64,000 nt of DNA from Arcobacter venerupis. GTDB lineage: Bacteria; Campylobacterota; Campylobacteria; Campylobacterales; Arcobacteraceae. Positions 47,198 to 55,962 of the stretch are shown here, one piece after another. Each line of letters opens with the position of its first letter. The first letter of the stretch is position 1. Position numbers and translations under genes: made by a program. The stretch is taken from contig NZ_CP053840.1 in assembly GCF_013201665.1 (NCBI RefSeq), forward strand, positions 2,976,001-3,040,000. Reading direction: 5' to 3'. A model generated the notes under the pieces. It searched no databases, was not told the origin of the DNA, and worked only from the letters and a program-made list of their open reading frames with translations.

Positions 47198-48575
47198 ATT
47201 TTTATTTATATTAATAAATATTTTTATCTTTACAGGTTGTAGTTTAAAGCCAGAAATTGAATATAATGATTCAATAATACCAACAGAATTGAAAAATAGT
47301 TTAGATAAAAATAGTAATTTAGAATATATACAACCAAGTTGGGAAAATTTTGTCAAAAATGATAAGTTAAAAGAATTGATTAAAATAGCTTTAGAAAATA
47401 ATAGAGATTTAAAAATAGCAATTTTAAACATAGAAGCAGCAAGAGCCACGTATAGAATAGAAGAATCAAAATATTTTCCTACTATTGAAGCAATCGCAAG
47501 TAATACAAACTCTAGAGATATTACATCTAATAATACAGAAATATCTCGTACATATTCAACAAAATTTGGAGCTTCTTATGAACTTGATTTATTTGGAAAA
47601 ACAAGAAGTTTAAATGACTCTGCATTACAGAACTATTTAGCTACAAAATATGCAGCAACTTCAACAAAGATTAGTCTAATATCAGAAGTTATTAATATTT
47701 GGAATACTCTTTGTGCAAATACTGAACATTTAAAAATATTAGAAGATAGTATTAAAAATCTAAAATTATCATATGAATTAACACAAAAGAAATTTGATAT
47801 GGGAATTATTTTAATTGATGATGTTCTTACTGCAAAAACGAGTTTAAAAGAAGCCGAAGTTAACTTATTTAATCAAAGAACAATTATTGAAAAAAATAAA
47901 AATACTTTAGAACTATTAATATCAACAACTATTCCTAAAAAATTGATACCAGATGGTTTTGAAGAGAATGAAAAGAGTTTAATGCTAATACAAGCTGGAA
48001 TTTCATCAAAAGTGTTATTTTCACGCCCTGATATTATCCAAGCAGAATATAATTTAAAAGCAAAAAATGCAAATATAGGTGCTGCTAGAGCTGCATTTTT
48101 TCCTTCAATTACTTTAACAGCAGATTATGGTCTTGCAAGTACTTCTTTGAGTTCATTATTTAATGGAAATTCACAAACTGTATGGTCTTTTATTCCAAGT
48201 ATAAATTTACCTATTTTTAAAGGTGGAGAAAATAAAGCAAATTTAGATTATGCAAAAACTCAACAAAAAATAGCTCTTGCTCAGTATGAAAAAACTGTAC
48301 AATCAGCATTTAAAGATGTATCTAATGATTTAATTGAAAGAGCAAATATAAGTAAACAGTTAAATGCGCAAGAAGACTTAGTAAATACAGCAAAAAAAAG
48401 TTATGAAGTATCTTTAAATTCATATAAATATGGATTAGGAAATTATTTAAATGTATTAATTTCACAAAAAAAGTTTTTTGATTCACAAAGAGCTTTAGTA
48501 GATACTAAACTAAGTGAATTAATTAATAGGGTAAGTTTATATACTTCTTTAGGAGGCAATGAGAAAATAGATTAA
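47190..48575 (+). CDS. outer-membrane efflux channel (NodT/OprM-type lipoprotein)
   Basis: 461 aa. Lipobox FTGCSLKP; then the TolC/OprM repeat pattern with long helices (LKIAILNIEAARATYRIEES, FSRPDIIQAEYNLKAKNANIGAARAAFFPSI). Completes a three-part efflux system. The gene ends in a palindrome shared with nfo. Confidence 0.94.
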   Translation: MFKFLFILINIFIFTGCSLKPEIEYNDSIIPTELKNSLDKNSNLEYIQPSWENFVKNDKLKELIKIALENNRDLKIAILNIEAARATYRIEESKYFPTIEAIASNTNSRDITSNNTEISRTYSTKFGASYELDLFGKTRSLNDSALQNYLATKYAATSTKISLISEVINIWNTLCANTEHLKILEDSIKNLKLSYELTQKKFDMGIILIDDVLTAKTSLKEAEVNLFNQRTIIEKNKNTLELLISTTIPKKLIPDGFEENEKSLMLIQAGISSKVLFSRPDIIQAEYNLKAKNANIGAARAAFFPSITLTADYGLASTSLSSLFNGNSQTVWSFIPSINLPIFKGGENKANLDYAKTQQKIALAQYEKTVQSAFKDVSNDLIERANISKQLNAQEDLVNTAKKSYEVSLNSYKYGLGNYLNVLISQKKFFDSQRALVDTKLSELINRVSLYTSLGGNEKID

Positions 48576-48586
48576 ATCTATTTTCT
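48562..48586. terminator. bidirectional terminator between efflux channel and nfo
   Basis: Perfect 12-base arms AGAAAATAGATT and AATCTATTTTCT around a single A. The efflux-channel stop (48573-48575) sits in the centre and the nfo stop is 4 bases beyond the right arm. Confidence 0.65.
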
Positions 48587-48589
48587 TCA

Positions 48590-49432
48590 CTATTTAACAA
48601 AACTGTATAAAGTCTCTATTTCTTGCGCCCAAATCTCTTCATTTATCGTTTCCAATACAAGAGGAATATCATCCATTCTTTCATCATTCATTATAAATTT
48701 AAAAGCATCCCAACCAATTTTTCCATCACCTAAAGAATCGTGTCTATCAACCCTGCTTCCAAGTTCTGGTTTTGAGTCGTTTATATGCATTCCCATTAAA
48801 TATTCTCTTCCTACAATTGAATCAAACTCATTCCAAGTTTTATCATAAGCTTCACGTGTTCTTATATCATAACCAGCTGTGAACATATGACAGGTATCAA
48901 TACAAACACCAACTCTGCTTTTATCTTCAATTTTGTCAATAATATAAGCTAAGTGTTCAAATTTGTATCCAAGGTTACTTCCTTGACCTGCTGTATTTTC
49001 AATTACAAGTTTTACATCATTTGTAATATCTATGGCTCTATTCATACTTTCTGCAATATTATTTAAACACTCTTCTTCAGATATTTTTCTTAAATGGCTA
49101 CCTGGGTGAAAATTTAATCTATCAAGTTTTAGAATTTCACATCTTTGTATTTCATGTACAAAACCGTCAAATGATTTAGCTCGTGCTTCAAGTTCTGGAT
49201 GACCTAAATTTATTAAATAACTATCATGGGGCAAAATATGTTTTGCTTGAATTCCTGATTTTTCTAACTCTTTAAACCATTTATCAATTGTTTTTGTATC
49301 TAACTCTTTTGCAGTCCATTGTCTTTGATTTTTTGTAAATAAAGCAAAAGCTTTTGCTCCAATTGCCATAGCATTTATTGGTGCATTATAAACTCCACCA
49401 CTAGCACTTACATGTGCTCCAACATATTTCAT
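48590..49432 (-). CDS. nfo: endonuclease IV (AP endonuclease)
   Basis: 280 aa. [10 protein letters not shown] at the N-terminus, [14 protein letters not shown]-like [26 protein letters not shown] and [22 protein letters not shown] provide the three-zinc site ligands. It cuts DNA at abasic sites in base-excision repair. Confidence 0.96.
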   Translation of the reverse strand: MKYVGAHVSASGGVYNAPINAMAIGAKAFALFTKNQRQWTAKELDTKTIDKWFKELEKSGIQAKHILPHDSYLINLGHPELEARAKSFDGFVHEIQRCEILKLDRLNFHPGSHLRKISEEECLNNIAESMNRAIDITNDVKLVIENTAGQGSNLGYKFEHLAYIIDKIEDKSRVGVCIDTCHMFTAGYDIRTREAYDKTWNEFDSIVGREYLMGMHINDSKPELGSRVDRHDSLGDGKIGWDAFKFIMNDERMDDIPLVLETINEEIWAQEIETLYSFVK

Positions 49433-49760
49433 ATTTATTCCTATTTTTCTAAAATTACCCTATTCTACAAAAATAGAACTTTAGAACTAAATTAAATAAA
49501 TATTTTATTAAATAATAATTCTAACTTAATTAGTTATTAATCTACAGAAAGTGTCATTTAGGTACACAAATTGCATGAAAAGAAAAACTTTTGTTCATTT
49601 TTATTTTCTAATTAATTGTTTAAGTATACAATAGCAAATAATTTTGAAGTCTAATAATCGCTACATTAGGGCTATAATTTTTTAGTATCATTTGCCCCTT
49701 AGCTATTAAAATAAAAATGACATTTCAAGCACACAGTAATATATAAAAGGATAAAGCCTT
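49433..49760. promoter_or_regulatory. 328-base divergent spacer with a TATAAT box
   Basis: No gene seen. A perfect TATAAT at 49673-49678 could start the NDH-2-like transcript near 49685, giving a leader of about 75 bases; there is no good -35 at 17 bases. AAAGGA at 49745 is the ribosome site. A 15-base palindrome TAACTTAATTAGTTA lies at 49522-49536. The nfo side shows no clear -10 above AT background. Confidence 0.4.
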
Positions 49761-50963
49761 ATGAAAAAAGTGGTAATAATTGGTGGTGGATATGCAGGTA
49801 TTTATGCATTAAGAGAGTTGGTAAAAAACAAGAAGATAAAGATTACTTTAATTGATAAACATACATACCATAATTTACAACCCGAAGTTTATGATTTAAT
49901 TGCCAATAAATCTAACTTTGCGGACGTAACGATTGATTTAACAACATTATGTTTAGGGTTTAATCATCATCACTTAGAATACAAAAATCTAAAAGTTAGA
50001 AAAATTGACCAAGTTGCAAATAAAATTTATACAGAAGAAGAAGAGATTGTAGAATTTGATTATTTAATAATGGCAGCTGGTACAAGAACTTTTTTCCCAC
50101 CAAGTATTCCTGGCCTTAATAATGCAGATGACATCAAAAAACTTCATAGAGCAATTACATTTAAACAAAGTTTTGAACAACAACTATTCAAAAAAATCAG
50201 AGATGAAGCAAAACAGTGTGAAGATACTAAAATTGTAGTTGTTGGAGCTGGTTTATCTGGAGTTGAAATTGCAGCTGAAATGGCTTATTATTCAAATAAA
50301 TTCTTCGAAAGGGGAAATTTTTCGTGCGATAACTTAAAAATCTCTCTTATTAGTAGTTCGGTTACTATTCTTCCTGGTCTTTCTCAACAACTTATTAGTA
50401 TTTCTCAAGAAAGATTAAAATCTCTTGGAATTAAAATCATTACAAGTACAAAACTTACAAAAGTTGAAGATGGTTACTGTTATTTCTCTAATGGAACAAA
50501 AATAAATCATTCATTTGTAATTTTTACAGGAGGAATTGAAGCTTCAACAATTACTGCTGAGTTAGAAGATGTTGCAAAAAATGGTAGAGGTCAAATTATA
50601 GTTAACGAGTATCTACAAACTGATAAATACGAAAATATTTTTGCCATTGGTGATATTGCTGAAATTAGAAATGCAAAAGGTGAAATAATGCCACCTAATG
50701 TTACAGTTGCTAGAATTAGTGGTACTGATGCTGGTAAAAATGTTTCTAATATGATTTCAGGTAAAAAAATGATTAAATCTAATCCTAAATTAGATGGTAT
50801 ATTAATTGCTCTTGGTGGAAAATATGCTGCTGGTGATTTATTTGGATTAGTAACTGTAAAAGGAAGGATTGCGTATGCTATTAAAAAATATGTATTTAGC
50901 TCTTATAGTAAACCTCTCTTAAAACTTATTAAAGTTGGTTATAACAAACTGAAAAAATTATAA
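49761..50963 (+). CDS. NDH-2-like NAD(P)/FAD-dependent oxidoreductase
   Basis: 400 aa. VVIIGGGYAGIYALREL binds FAD, KIVVVGAGLSGVEIAAEM binds NAD(P)H and ENIFAIGDIAEI is the second flavin contact. The C-terminus is a short amphipathic, lysine-rich segment (KKYVFSSYSKPLLKLIKVGYNKLKKL) that could hold it to the membrane. It could oxidise NADH and reduce menaquinone without pumping, which would matter in an organism whose complex I lacks the NADH module; a sulfide:quinone-type or other role is possible. Confidence 0.75.
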   Translation: MKKVVIIGGGYAGIYALRELVKNKKIKITLIDKHTYHNLQPEVYDLIANKSNFADVTIDLTTLCLGFNHHHLEYKNLKVRKIDQVANKIYTEEEEIVEFDYLIMAAGTRTFFPPSIPGLNNADDIKKLHRAITFKQSFEQQLFKKIRDEAKQCEDTKIVVVGAGLSGVEIAAEMAYYSNKFFERGNFSCDNLKISLISSSVTILPGLSQQLISISQERLKSLGIKIITSTKLTKVEDGYCYFSNGTKINHSFVIFTGGIEASTITAELEDVAKNGRGQIIVNEYLQTDKYENIFAIGDIAEIRNAKGEIMPPNVTVARISGTDAGKNVSNMISGKKMIKSNPKLDGILIALGGKYAAGDLFGLVTVKGRIAYAIKKYVFSSYSKPLLKLIKVGYNKLKKL

Positions 50964-51000
50964 TCGACTCTTTTGTCTTTTTTAAAAAATTATTTTCTTC

Positions 51001-51035
51001 AAATCTTTAATTATAAATTTTGTAATTAAAGGTTT
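51001..51035 (+). terminator. hairpin after the NDH-2-like gene
   Basis: 13-bp arms with one T.G pair (51001-51013 and 51023-51035), 9-base loop, 37 bases beyond the stop. The downstream sequence is not T-rich. Confidence 0.5.
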
Positions 51036-51047
51036 ACAACAATACTT

Positions 51048-51077
51048 TAATTAAATATTATATATAATATTTAATTA
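51048..51077. repeat. perfect 30-base A/T-only palindrome
   Basis: 15-base arms (51048-51062 and 51063-51077) with no spacer and no mismatch, composed only of A and T, ending about 18 bases before the ATG of the EAL-domain gene. It could be an operator, a cruciform-prone site or an RNA hairpin next to the ribosome site. Confidence 0.6.
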
Positions 51078-51095
51078 TTTTAAGAATGAGTGATA

Positions 51096-53051
51096 ATGAA
51101 AAAGAAAATAACCTATAATAAACTTATATTAAAAATAATTCTTATCACCCTTACTTTTTCCTTGACTATAGCTTTTGTTTATACTCATTACATGAAAAAA
51201 GAAGCTATTGAGAAATTATCAAAAGTAGACGCAAAAAAAACAACTGAACTTATCTTTCAAACTTTGTATTCAGCAATGGAGAGAGGTTGGACTAAAGATG
51301 ATTTAAATAGCATTATTGCTAGAGTAAATACGGTTGATAAAAATATGATTGTAAATGTATATAGAGGAGAAGAAGTTGCCAAACAATTTGGAGATATTCA
51401 AAAAGATTCAAATGCCAGAAAAACTGATTCTTCTGTACAATCTGCCCTTGCAAAAAATGAAGTATTAAATATCATAGATGAATCAACGATTGAATATTAT
51501 TATCCAATAATTGCAAAAGAAGAGTGTTTAAAATGTCATACACAAACCCAAGAAGGTAATGTTTTAGGAGTAATAAATATTCTTTACCCAATTGATGACT
51601 TAAAAATTTCTCTTTCATCAATTATTAATTTTTTTATCTTATTTATAATTTTATTCTCAATTGTAATTTTTATAGCTTTATTTATAGAGTTTGACAGGCA
51701 TCTAGTAAAACCAATTAAAAACTTTATCGCTAATATTAACTATATTTCTAATAATAAAGATATTACAAAAAGAGTTGGTACAAATAACGAAATTACTGAA
51801 ATTGATTCGATGCAAAGTGTATTTAACAATATGTTAGATTCATTAGAATATCAGTTCTATCATGATGAATTAACTACTCTTCCTAATAGAAAAAAACTAA
51901 TAGAAACTCTTTCTTCTGATAAAGACTCTATTTTAATGATTATAAATATTGATAAATTTCAACATATAAATGATTTATATGGAGATAAAATTGGAAATGA
52001 TATTATAAGAAATACAGCAAATATTATAAAAGATAATGTATCAAAAGAAGCTATTTTATTTAAACTTCATGCTGATGAATATGCAATTTATCAGCCAAGT
52101 GATGTTATTTATGAGGAGATTAAAGATCTTGCTTTGCATCTTGCTAATTGTATAGAGAATCACACTTTTATTATAAATGAAAATGAAATTTATGTAAATG
52201 CAACTATTGGTGTGGCGTATGGAACTTCATTTTTATTGCATAATGCAGATATGGCTTTAAAATTAGCGAAAAAAACGAGGAAGAAATATCTGATTTATAA
52301 CTCATCTATGAATATTGAACATGAATATGCACAAAATCTAAAATGGTCTAAAAAAATAAAAGATGCAATAGAAAATGATAAAATTGAACCACTATTTCAA
52401 CCAATTGTAGATACAAAAACTTCAAAAATTGTAAAATATGAAGCACTAATAAGAATGATTGATGAAGATGGAGAGTACGTTGCTCCTATACATTTTTTAG
52501 AATTAGCTAAAAAAAATAAACTTTATCCTAAACTTACGAAAATAGTTATTGAAAAGACTTTTAATATTTTTAAAAATATTGATGCTCAAGTATCAATTAA
52601 TCTATCTGTTCAAGATATTTTAAACGAAGATGTATATTCAACTATTATTCAAAAACTACATGAATATAAATTGGGTGACAAGATTGTATTTGAACTTATT
52701 GAATCAGAAGGTATTGAAAATTTCGATGAAATTATTGAGTTTATCTCTGAAGTAAAAAAAACAGGTGCAAAAATATCAATAGATGATTTTGGAACTGGTT
52801 ACTCAAATTTTGAATATATAATGAAACTAAAAGTTGATTATATAAAAATTGATGCTTCTATGATAAAAGATATTGATAAAAATATAAATTCACAAATGGT
52901 TACAGGAACTATTATTGATTTTGCAAAAAAAATGGATATTCAAACAATTGCAGAATTTGTTCATTCGCAAAGTGTATTTGAAGTAGTAAAAGAAATGGGG
53001 ATAGATTTTGCACAAGGTTATTACTTTGGAAAACCTCAAAAATTAAGTTAA
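51096..53051 (+). CDS. membrane sensor with CxxCH domain, degenerate GGDEF and intact EAL
   Basis: 651 aa from ATG 51096 (a GTG at 51090 is also possible; neither has a strong ribosome site). TM1 about 10-30, a periplasmic domain (Tll0287/DUF3365-like) containing CLKCH at about 144-148, TM2 about 177-197, a HAMP-like linker, a GGDEF domain whose signature reads HADEY (no diguanylate cyclase expected) and an EAL domain with EALIR, NLSVQDI, DDFGTGYSNFEY, DYIKIDAS and QGYYFG, the usual catalytic set. Predicted to degrade cyclic di-GMP in response to a haem- or redox-linked signal. Confidence 0.85.
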   Translation: MKKKITYNKLILKIILITLTFSLTIAFVYTHYMKKEAIEKLSKVDAKKTTELIFQTLYSAMERGWTKDDLNSIIARVNTVDKNMIVNVYRGEEVAKQFGDIQKDSNARKTDSSVQSALAKNEVLNIIDESTIEYYYPIIAKEECLKCHTQTQEGNVLGVINILYPIDDLKISLSSIINFFILFIILFSIVIFIALFIEFDRHLVKPIKNFIANINYISNNKDITKRVGTNNEITEIDSMQSVFNNMLDSLEYQFYHDELTTLPNRKKLIETLSSDKDSILMIINIDKFQHINDLYGDKIGNDIIRNTANIIKDNVSKEAILFKLHADEYAIYQPSDVIYEEIKDLALHLANCIENHTFIINENEIYVNATIGVAYGTSFLLHNADMALKLAKKTRKKYLIYNSSMNIEHEYAQNLKWSKKIKDAIENDKIEPLFQPIVDTKTSKIVKYEALIRMIDEDGEYVAPIHFLELAKKNKLYPKLTKIVIEKTFNIFKNIDAQVSINLSVQDILNEDVYSTIIQKLHEYKLGDKIVFELIESEGIENFDEIIEFISEVKKTGAKISIDDFGTGYSNFEYIMKLKVDYIKIDASMIKDIDKNINSQMVTGTIIDFAKKMDIQTIAEFVHSQSVFEVVKEMGIDFAQGYYFGKPQKLS

Positions 53052-53068
53052 TTAGAAAAAGGAGAAAA

Positions 53069-54415
53069 ATGCATAAAAATCGTTTTACAAGAGTTGGATT
53101 TATTCTTGCAGCTGCTGGAAGTGCAGTTGGGCTTGGGAATATATGGAAATTTCCATATATAACAGGAGATAATGGAGGAGGAGTTTTTGTATTAGTTTAT
53201 CTAGCAACTGTTTTTCTAATTGGTATGTCAATATTTATTGCTGAAGTTTTACTCGGAAGTAATGCACATAAAGATGGGGTATCAACCTTTGAAACCCTTG
53301 CTCCAAAAGGTAAAAAATATTGGAAATATTCAGGTTTTACTTTTTTAACTGGTTTTATGATTTTAACCTTTTATTCAGTAGTAATTGCTTGGATTTTTAA
53401 TTATATTGTTCTTTCATTAACAGCATTACCTGCAAGTTTTAAAGATTCAGAAACTTTATTTTTAGGTTTTCTAAAGAATGATATTTATACTCAACTTATT
53501 TATTACACATTAACGTTTATACTTATTGCTTTGACTATTGCAAAAGGTATTAAAAAAGGTATTGAAAAATTAAACAATATATTAATGCCAGCACTTATGT
53601 TAATTTTACTTGGTTTACTTATTTATTCAATTCAATTAGATGGATTTATGAAAGCTGTTGATTTTATGTTTTATCCAAATTTTGAGAAATTTAAATCAGG
53701 TTCGATTATCGTAGCAGTTGGACATGCATTTTTCACATTATCAATTGGTATGGTTACAATTCTAACTTATGCTGCTTCTTTAGATAAAGATGTAAATATT
53801 GTAAAGGCATCTATTTGGGTTGTAGTAATGGATACTTTAATTGCTATTGTTGCTGGGTTAATTATCTTTTCTATAACTTTTACCGCTGGTCAAGAACCAA
53901 GTAAAGGAGCTGGACTTGTATTTATAACATTACCTGCAATTTTCTTTGAAATGGGAACTATTGGTATTTTTTTATCATTCTTATTTTTTGTGGCCTTAGC
54001 ATTTGCAGCCATTACCTCAGCTGTTTCAATACTAGAACCAACAGTAATGTATTTAGTTGAGAGAAGAAATATTGAAAGAAAAAAAGCAACTTATGGAGCT
54101 GCTTTATTTGCTTATGTTATTGGAATTGTAGTTTTACTATCAAATACTGCTGTTTTCTCAGAAAGTTTAACATTTGGAAGTAAAAATCTTTTTGACTGGT
54201 TTGACTTTATCAGTTCTGCAATCTTAATGCCACTTGGTGGAATTGCTGTAGCAATCTTTGTTGGGTATATTCTTGATAAAGAAGTTGCAAGAAATGCTAT
54301 TGTACCACACACAGGAGAAAAATTTTATAATATCTGGTTATTTATAATGAGATATGTAGCGCCTATTTCCGTGTTTATTATAATGCTAAAAGAGATAGGA
54401 ATAATCACTATATAA
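53069..54415 (+). CDS. sodium-dependent NSS (SNF) family symporter
   Basis: 448 aa, about 11-12 membrane segments. FILAAAGSAVGLGNIWKFPY is the family signature in TM1 with the unwound sodium/substrate site. GGAG lies upstream of the ATG, and the gene is 17 bases after the EAL gene, so the two may be co-transcribed. Likely amino-acid or similar substrate, not predictable. Confidence 0.93.
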   Translation: MHKNRFTRVGFILAAAGSAVGLGNIWKFPYITGDNGGGVFVLVYLATVFLIGMSIFIAEVLLGSNAHKDGVSTFETLAPKGKKYWKYSGFTFLTGFMILTFYSVVIAWIFNYIVLSLTALPASFKDSETLFLGFLKNDIYTQLIYYTLTFILIALTIAKGIKKGIEKLNNILMPALMLILLGLLIYSIQLDGFMKAVDFMFYPNFEKFKSGSIIVAVGHAFFTLSIGMVTILTYAASLDKDVNIVKASIWVVVMDTLIAIVAGLIIFSITFTAGQEPSKGAGLVFITLPAIFFEMGTIGIFLSFLFFVALAFAAITSAVSILEPTVMYLVERRNIERKKATYGAALFAYVIGIVVLLSNTAVFSESLTFGSKNLFDWFDFISSAILMPLGGIAVAIFVGYILDKEVARNAIVPHTGEKFYNIWLFIMRYVAPISVFIIMLKEIGIITI

Positions 54416-54448
54416 TTAGAAAGACTAGTTTTCTAGTCTCTTCTAATT
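54414..54448. terminator. bidirectional terminator, NSS symporter / small lipoprotein
   Basis: Arms AATTAGAAAGACTAG (54414-54428) and CTAGTCT-C-TTCTAATT (54433-54448) with a TTTT loop and one bulged C. The stop codons of both convergent genes lie in the arms. TTTTTATT follows on the plus strand. Confidence 0.65.
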
Positions 54449-54822
54449 TTTATTAAAATCCCGTTTTCTGTATCCCTGTGAATAACTTCTTTTTCATTTC
54501 GTTCAAATAACTCTTTTAAAAAGTTATCAGAATATGTTGAAGATAAATTCTCTTTATTAAAAGTTTTTAAATCTTGACATTTAAAAGTACTTCTACAAAC
54601 TTTGTCTTCATAGATTTTCATATCTAAAACAGCAGTTCCTGCTGTAAAAATCTGTACTTGTGTGTAATCTTTATATTTGTAAATAAAACCTTTATCATAA
54701 AACTTCATTTGAGGAGTTTTGATTAAAATTGTAGCACTTGATGAGTTAAGTTGTGGGTCATTTGTACCTAAACATCCACTAAAAATGAATATAGAAAAAA
54801 TGAGAATAAATAAATTTTTTAT
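54433..54822 (-). CDS. small lipoprotein, apparent ATA start
   Basis: 129 aa if read from ATA at 54822. The reading frame upstream of the first ATG (54708) continues in-frame for 38 codons and encodes a complete lipoprotein signal: KNLFILIFSIFIFSGCLG, with lipobox FSGC (Cys17). AAAGGA stands 6 bases before the ATA. No ATG, GTG or TTG is in-frame at that position. The mature part (MKFYDKGFIYKYKDYTQVQIF, CRSTFKCQDLKTFN) has two cysteines and no family I recognise. Either AUA is the start or an ATG was mutated to ATA in this strain. Confidence 0.6.
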   Translation of the reverse strand: MKNLFILIFSIFIFSGCLGTNDPQLNSSSATILIKTPQMKFYDKGFIYKYKDYTQVQIFTAGTAVLDMKIYEDKVCRSTFKCQDLKTFNKENLSSTYSDNFLKELFERNEKEVIHRDTENGILIKIRRD

Positions 54823-54888
54823 AGCTAATCCTTTGTTTTGAAAACTTTTACTATAATTATATCAAATTATATAATTAAAGGTTTTATA

Positions 54889-55962
54889 TTGCTAGTTCAT
54901 ATTTGTTGCGCAGTTGATAGTCACTATTTTTTAGAAAGAATTAAAGAAGAATTTCCACAAGAAGAGTTAGTAGGTTATTTTTATGACCCTAACATTCATC
55001 CTTATAGTGAATACAGATTAAGATATTTAGATGTTGAATACTCATGTAAAAAATTGGGTATAAAATTAATAGAAGGTGCTTATAACCTAGAAGAGTGGTT
55101 AAAAAAAGTAAAAGGAATGGAGCATTTACCTGAAAAAGGTGATAGATGTACAGTTTGTTATGATGATAGACTCGATACAACAGTTCAAAAAGCAGTTGAA
55201 TTAGGACATAATAAATTCACAACAACACTTTTGATTTCTCCAAAAAAATCTCAAGAAAAATTAGAAAAAATTGGAAACAATCTTTCATCACTTACAGGTT
55301 TAGAGTTTATTTATAGAGATTATAAAGCTGGAAATGGAGCAGAAATCCAAGGTCAAAAAGTAAAAGAGAACTCTCTTTATAGACAAAATTATTGTGGTTG
55401 TTTATTTGGACTTAGTGCCCAGAGAGTTGCTCAAGATAAGATAATGGATGAGATGTTTAATCCAATTTCAAATCAAATATTGCCAGAGTCAATAGAAGAA
55501 AGACTTGAACTTTATAAAAAAAGAAATGAGTTAGAAGAACTAGGATCTGATTATAAAATCATTAAACAGAGATTTTTAAATTATAGACTTTTAGGAGCAA
55601 AAGTTATCATTGCAAAAAAAATTGTTCCATCATATATTTTATGTTATTCAACAATAAATAGAAATAAAACAAACGGAAGAATTGAGTATGAAAAAGATGG
55701 AATAAACTACTTAAATAGAGATGAAGTTAAAATCATTGATATTACAACATTTAATCTATTCGCTTCAACTTCATACAAAGATGTAAAAGAGCTTATGTAC
55801 AATCCACTAACATTCAAACAAGAGTTAGAAGTACGAAATCAGATTCTAAAGAATCCTTATGATTTAAGTGCAATTATTATTCTTGATGAAATTAAAAATG
55901 AAAAATATGAAATAGAAATAAACTCAGAAACATATGAAGATATAAAAGAAGAGATTATATGA
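54889..55962 (+). CDS. queH: epoxyqueuosine reductase QueH with C-terminal extension
   Basis: 357 aa from TTG 54889 (MLVHICCAVDSHYFLERI), preceded by AAAGG. The adjacent Cys6-Cys7, FYDPNIHPYSEYRLR, GDRCTVCYDDRL and YRQNYCGCLFG carry the conserved QueH cysteines; the first about 200 residues are the QueH (DUF208) core. About 150 residues follow that I do not recognise. It catalyses the last step of queuosine synthesis in tRNA. lpxB overlaps by four bases. Confidence 0.88.
   Translation: MLVHICCAVDSHYFLERIKEEFPQEELVGYFYDPNIHPYSEYRLRYLDVEYSCKKLGIKLIEGAYNLEEWLKKVKGMEHLPEKGDRCTVCYDDRLDTTVQKAVELGHNKFTTTLLISPKKSQEKLEKIGNNLSSLTGLEFIYRDYKAGNGAEIQGQKVKENSLYRQNYCGCLFGLSAQRVAQDKIMDEMFNPISNQILPESIEERLELYKKRNELEELGSDYKIIKQRFLNYRLLGAKVIIAKKIVPSYILCYSTINRNKTNGRIEYEKDGINYLNRDEVKIIDITTFNLFASTSYKDVKELMYNPLTFKQELEVRNQILKNPYDLSAIIILDEIKNEKYEIEINSETYEDIKEEII

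Noticed and set aside
49552-49723. Distant inverted 8-mers TGTCATTT and AAATGACA in the nfo spacer
   Set aside because: They are 156 bases apart and short enough to occur by chance in this composition.
51528-51542. CLKCH as evidence of a soluble cytochrome c
   Set aside because: The motif is inside a membrane-anchored EAL protein with only one CxxCH, so a sensor domain fits better than an electron carrier.
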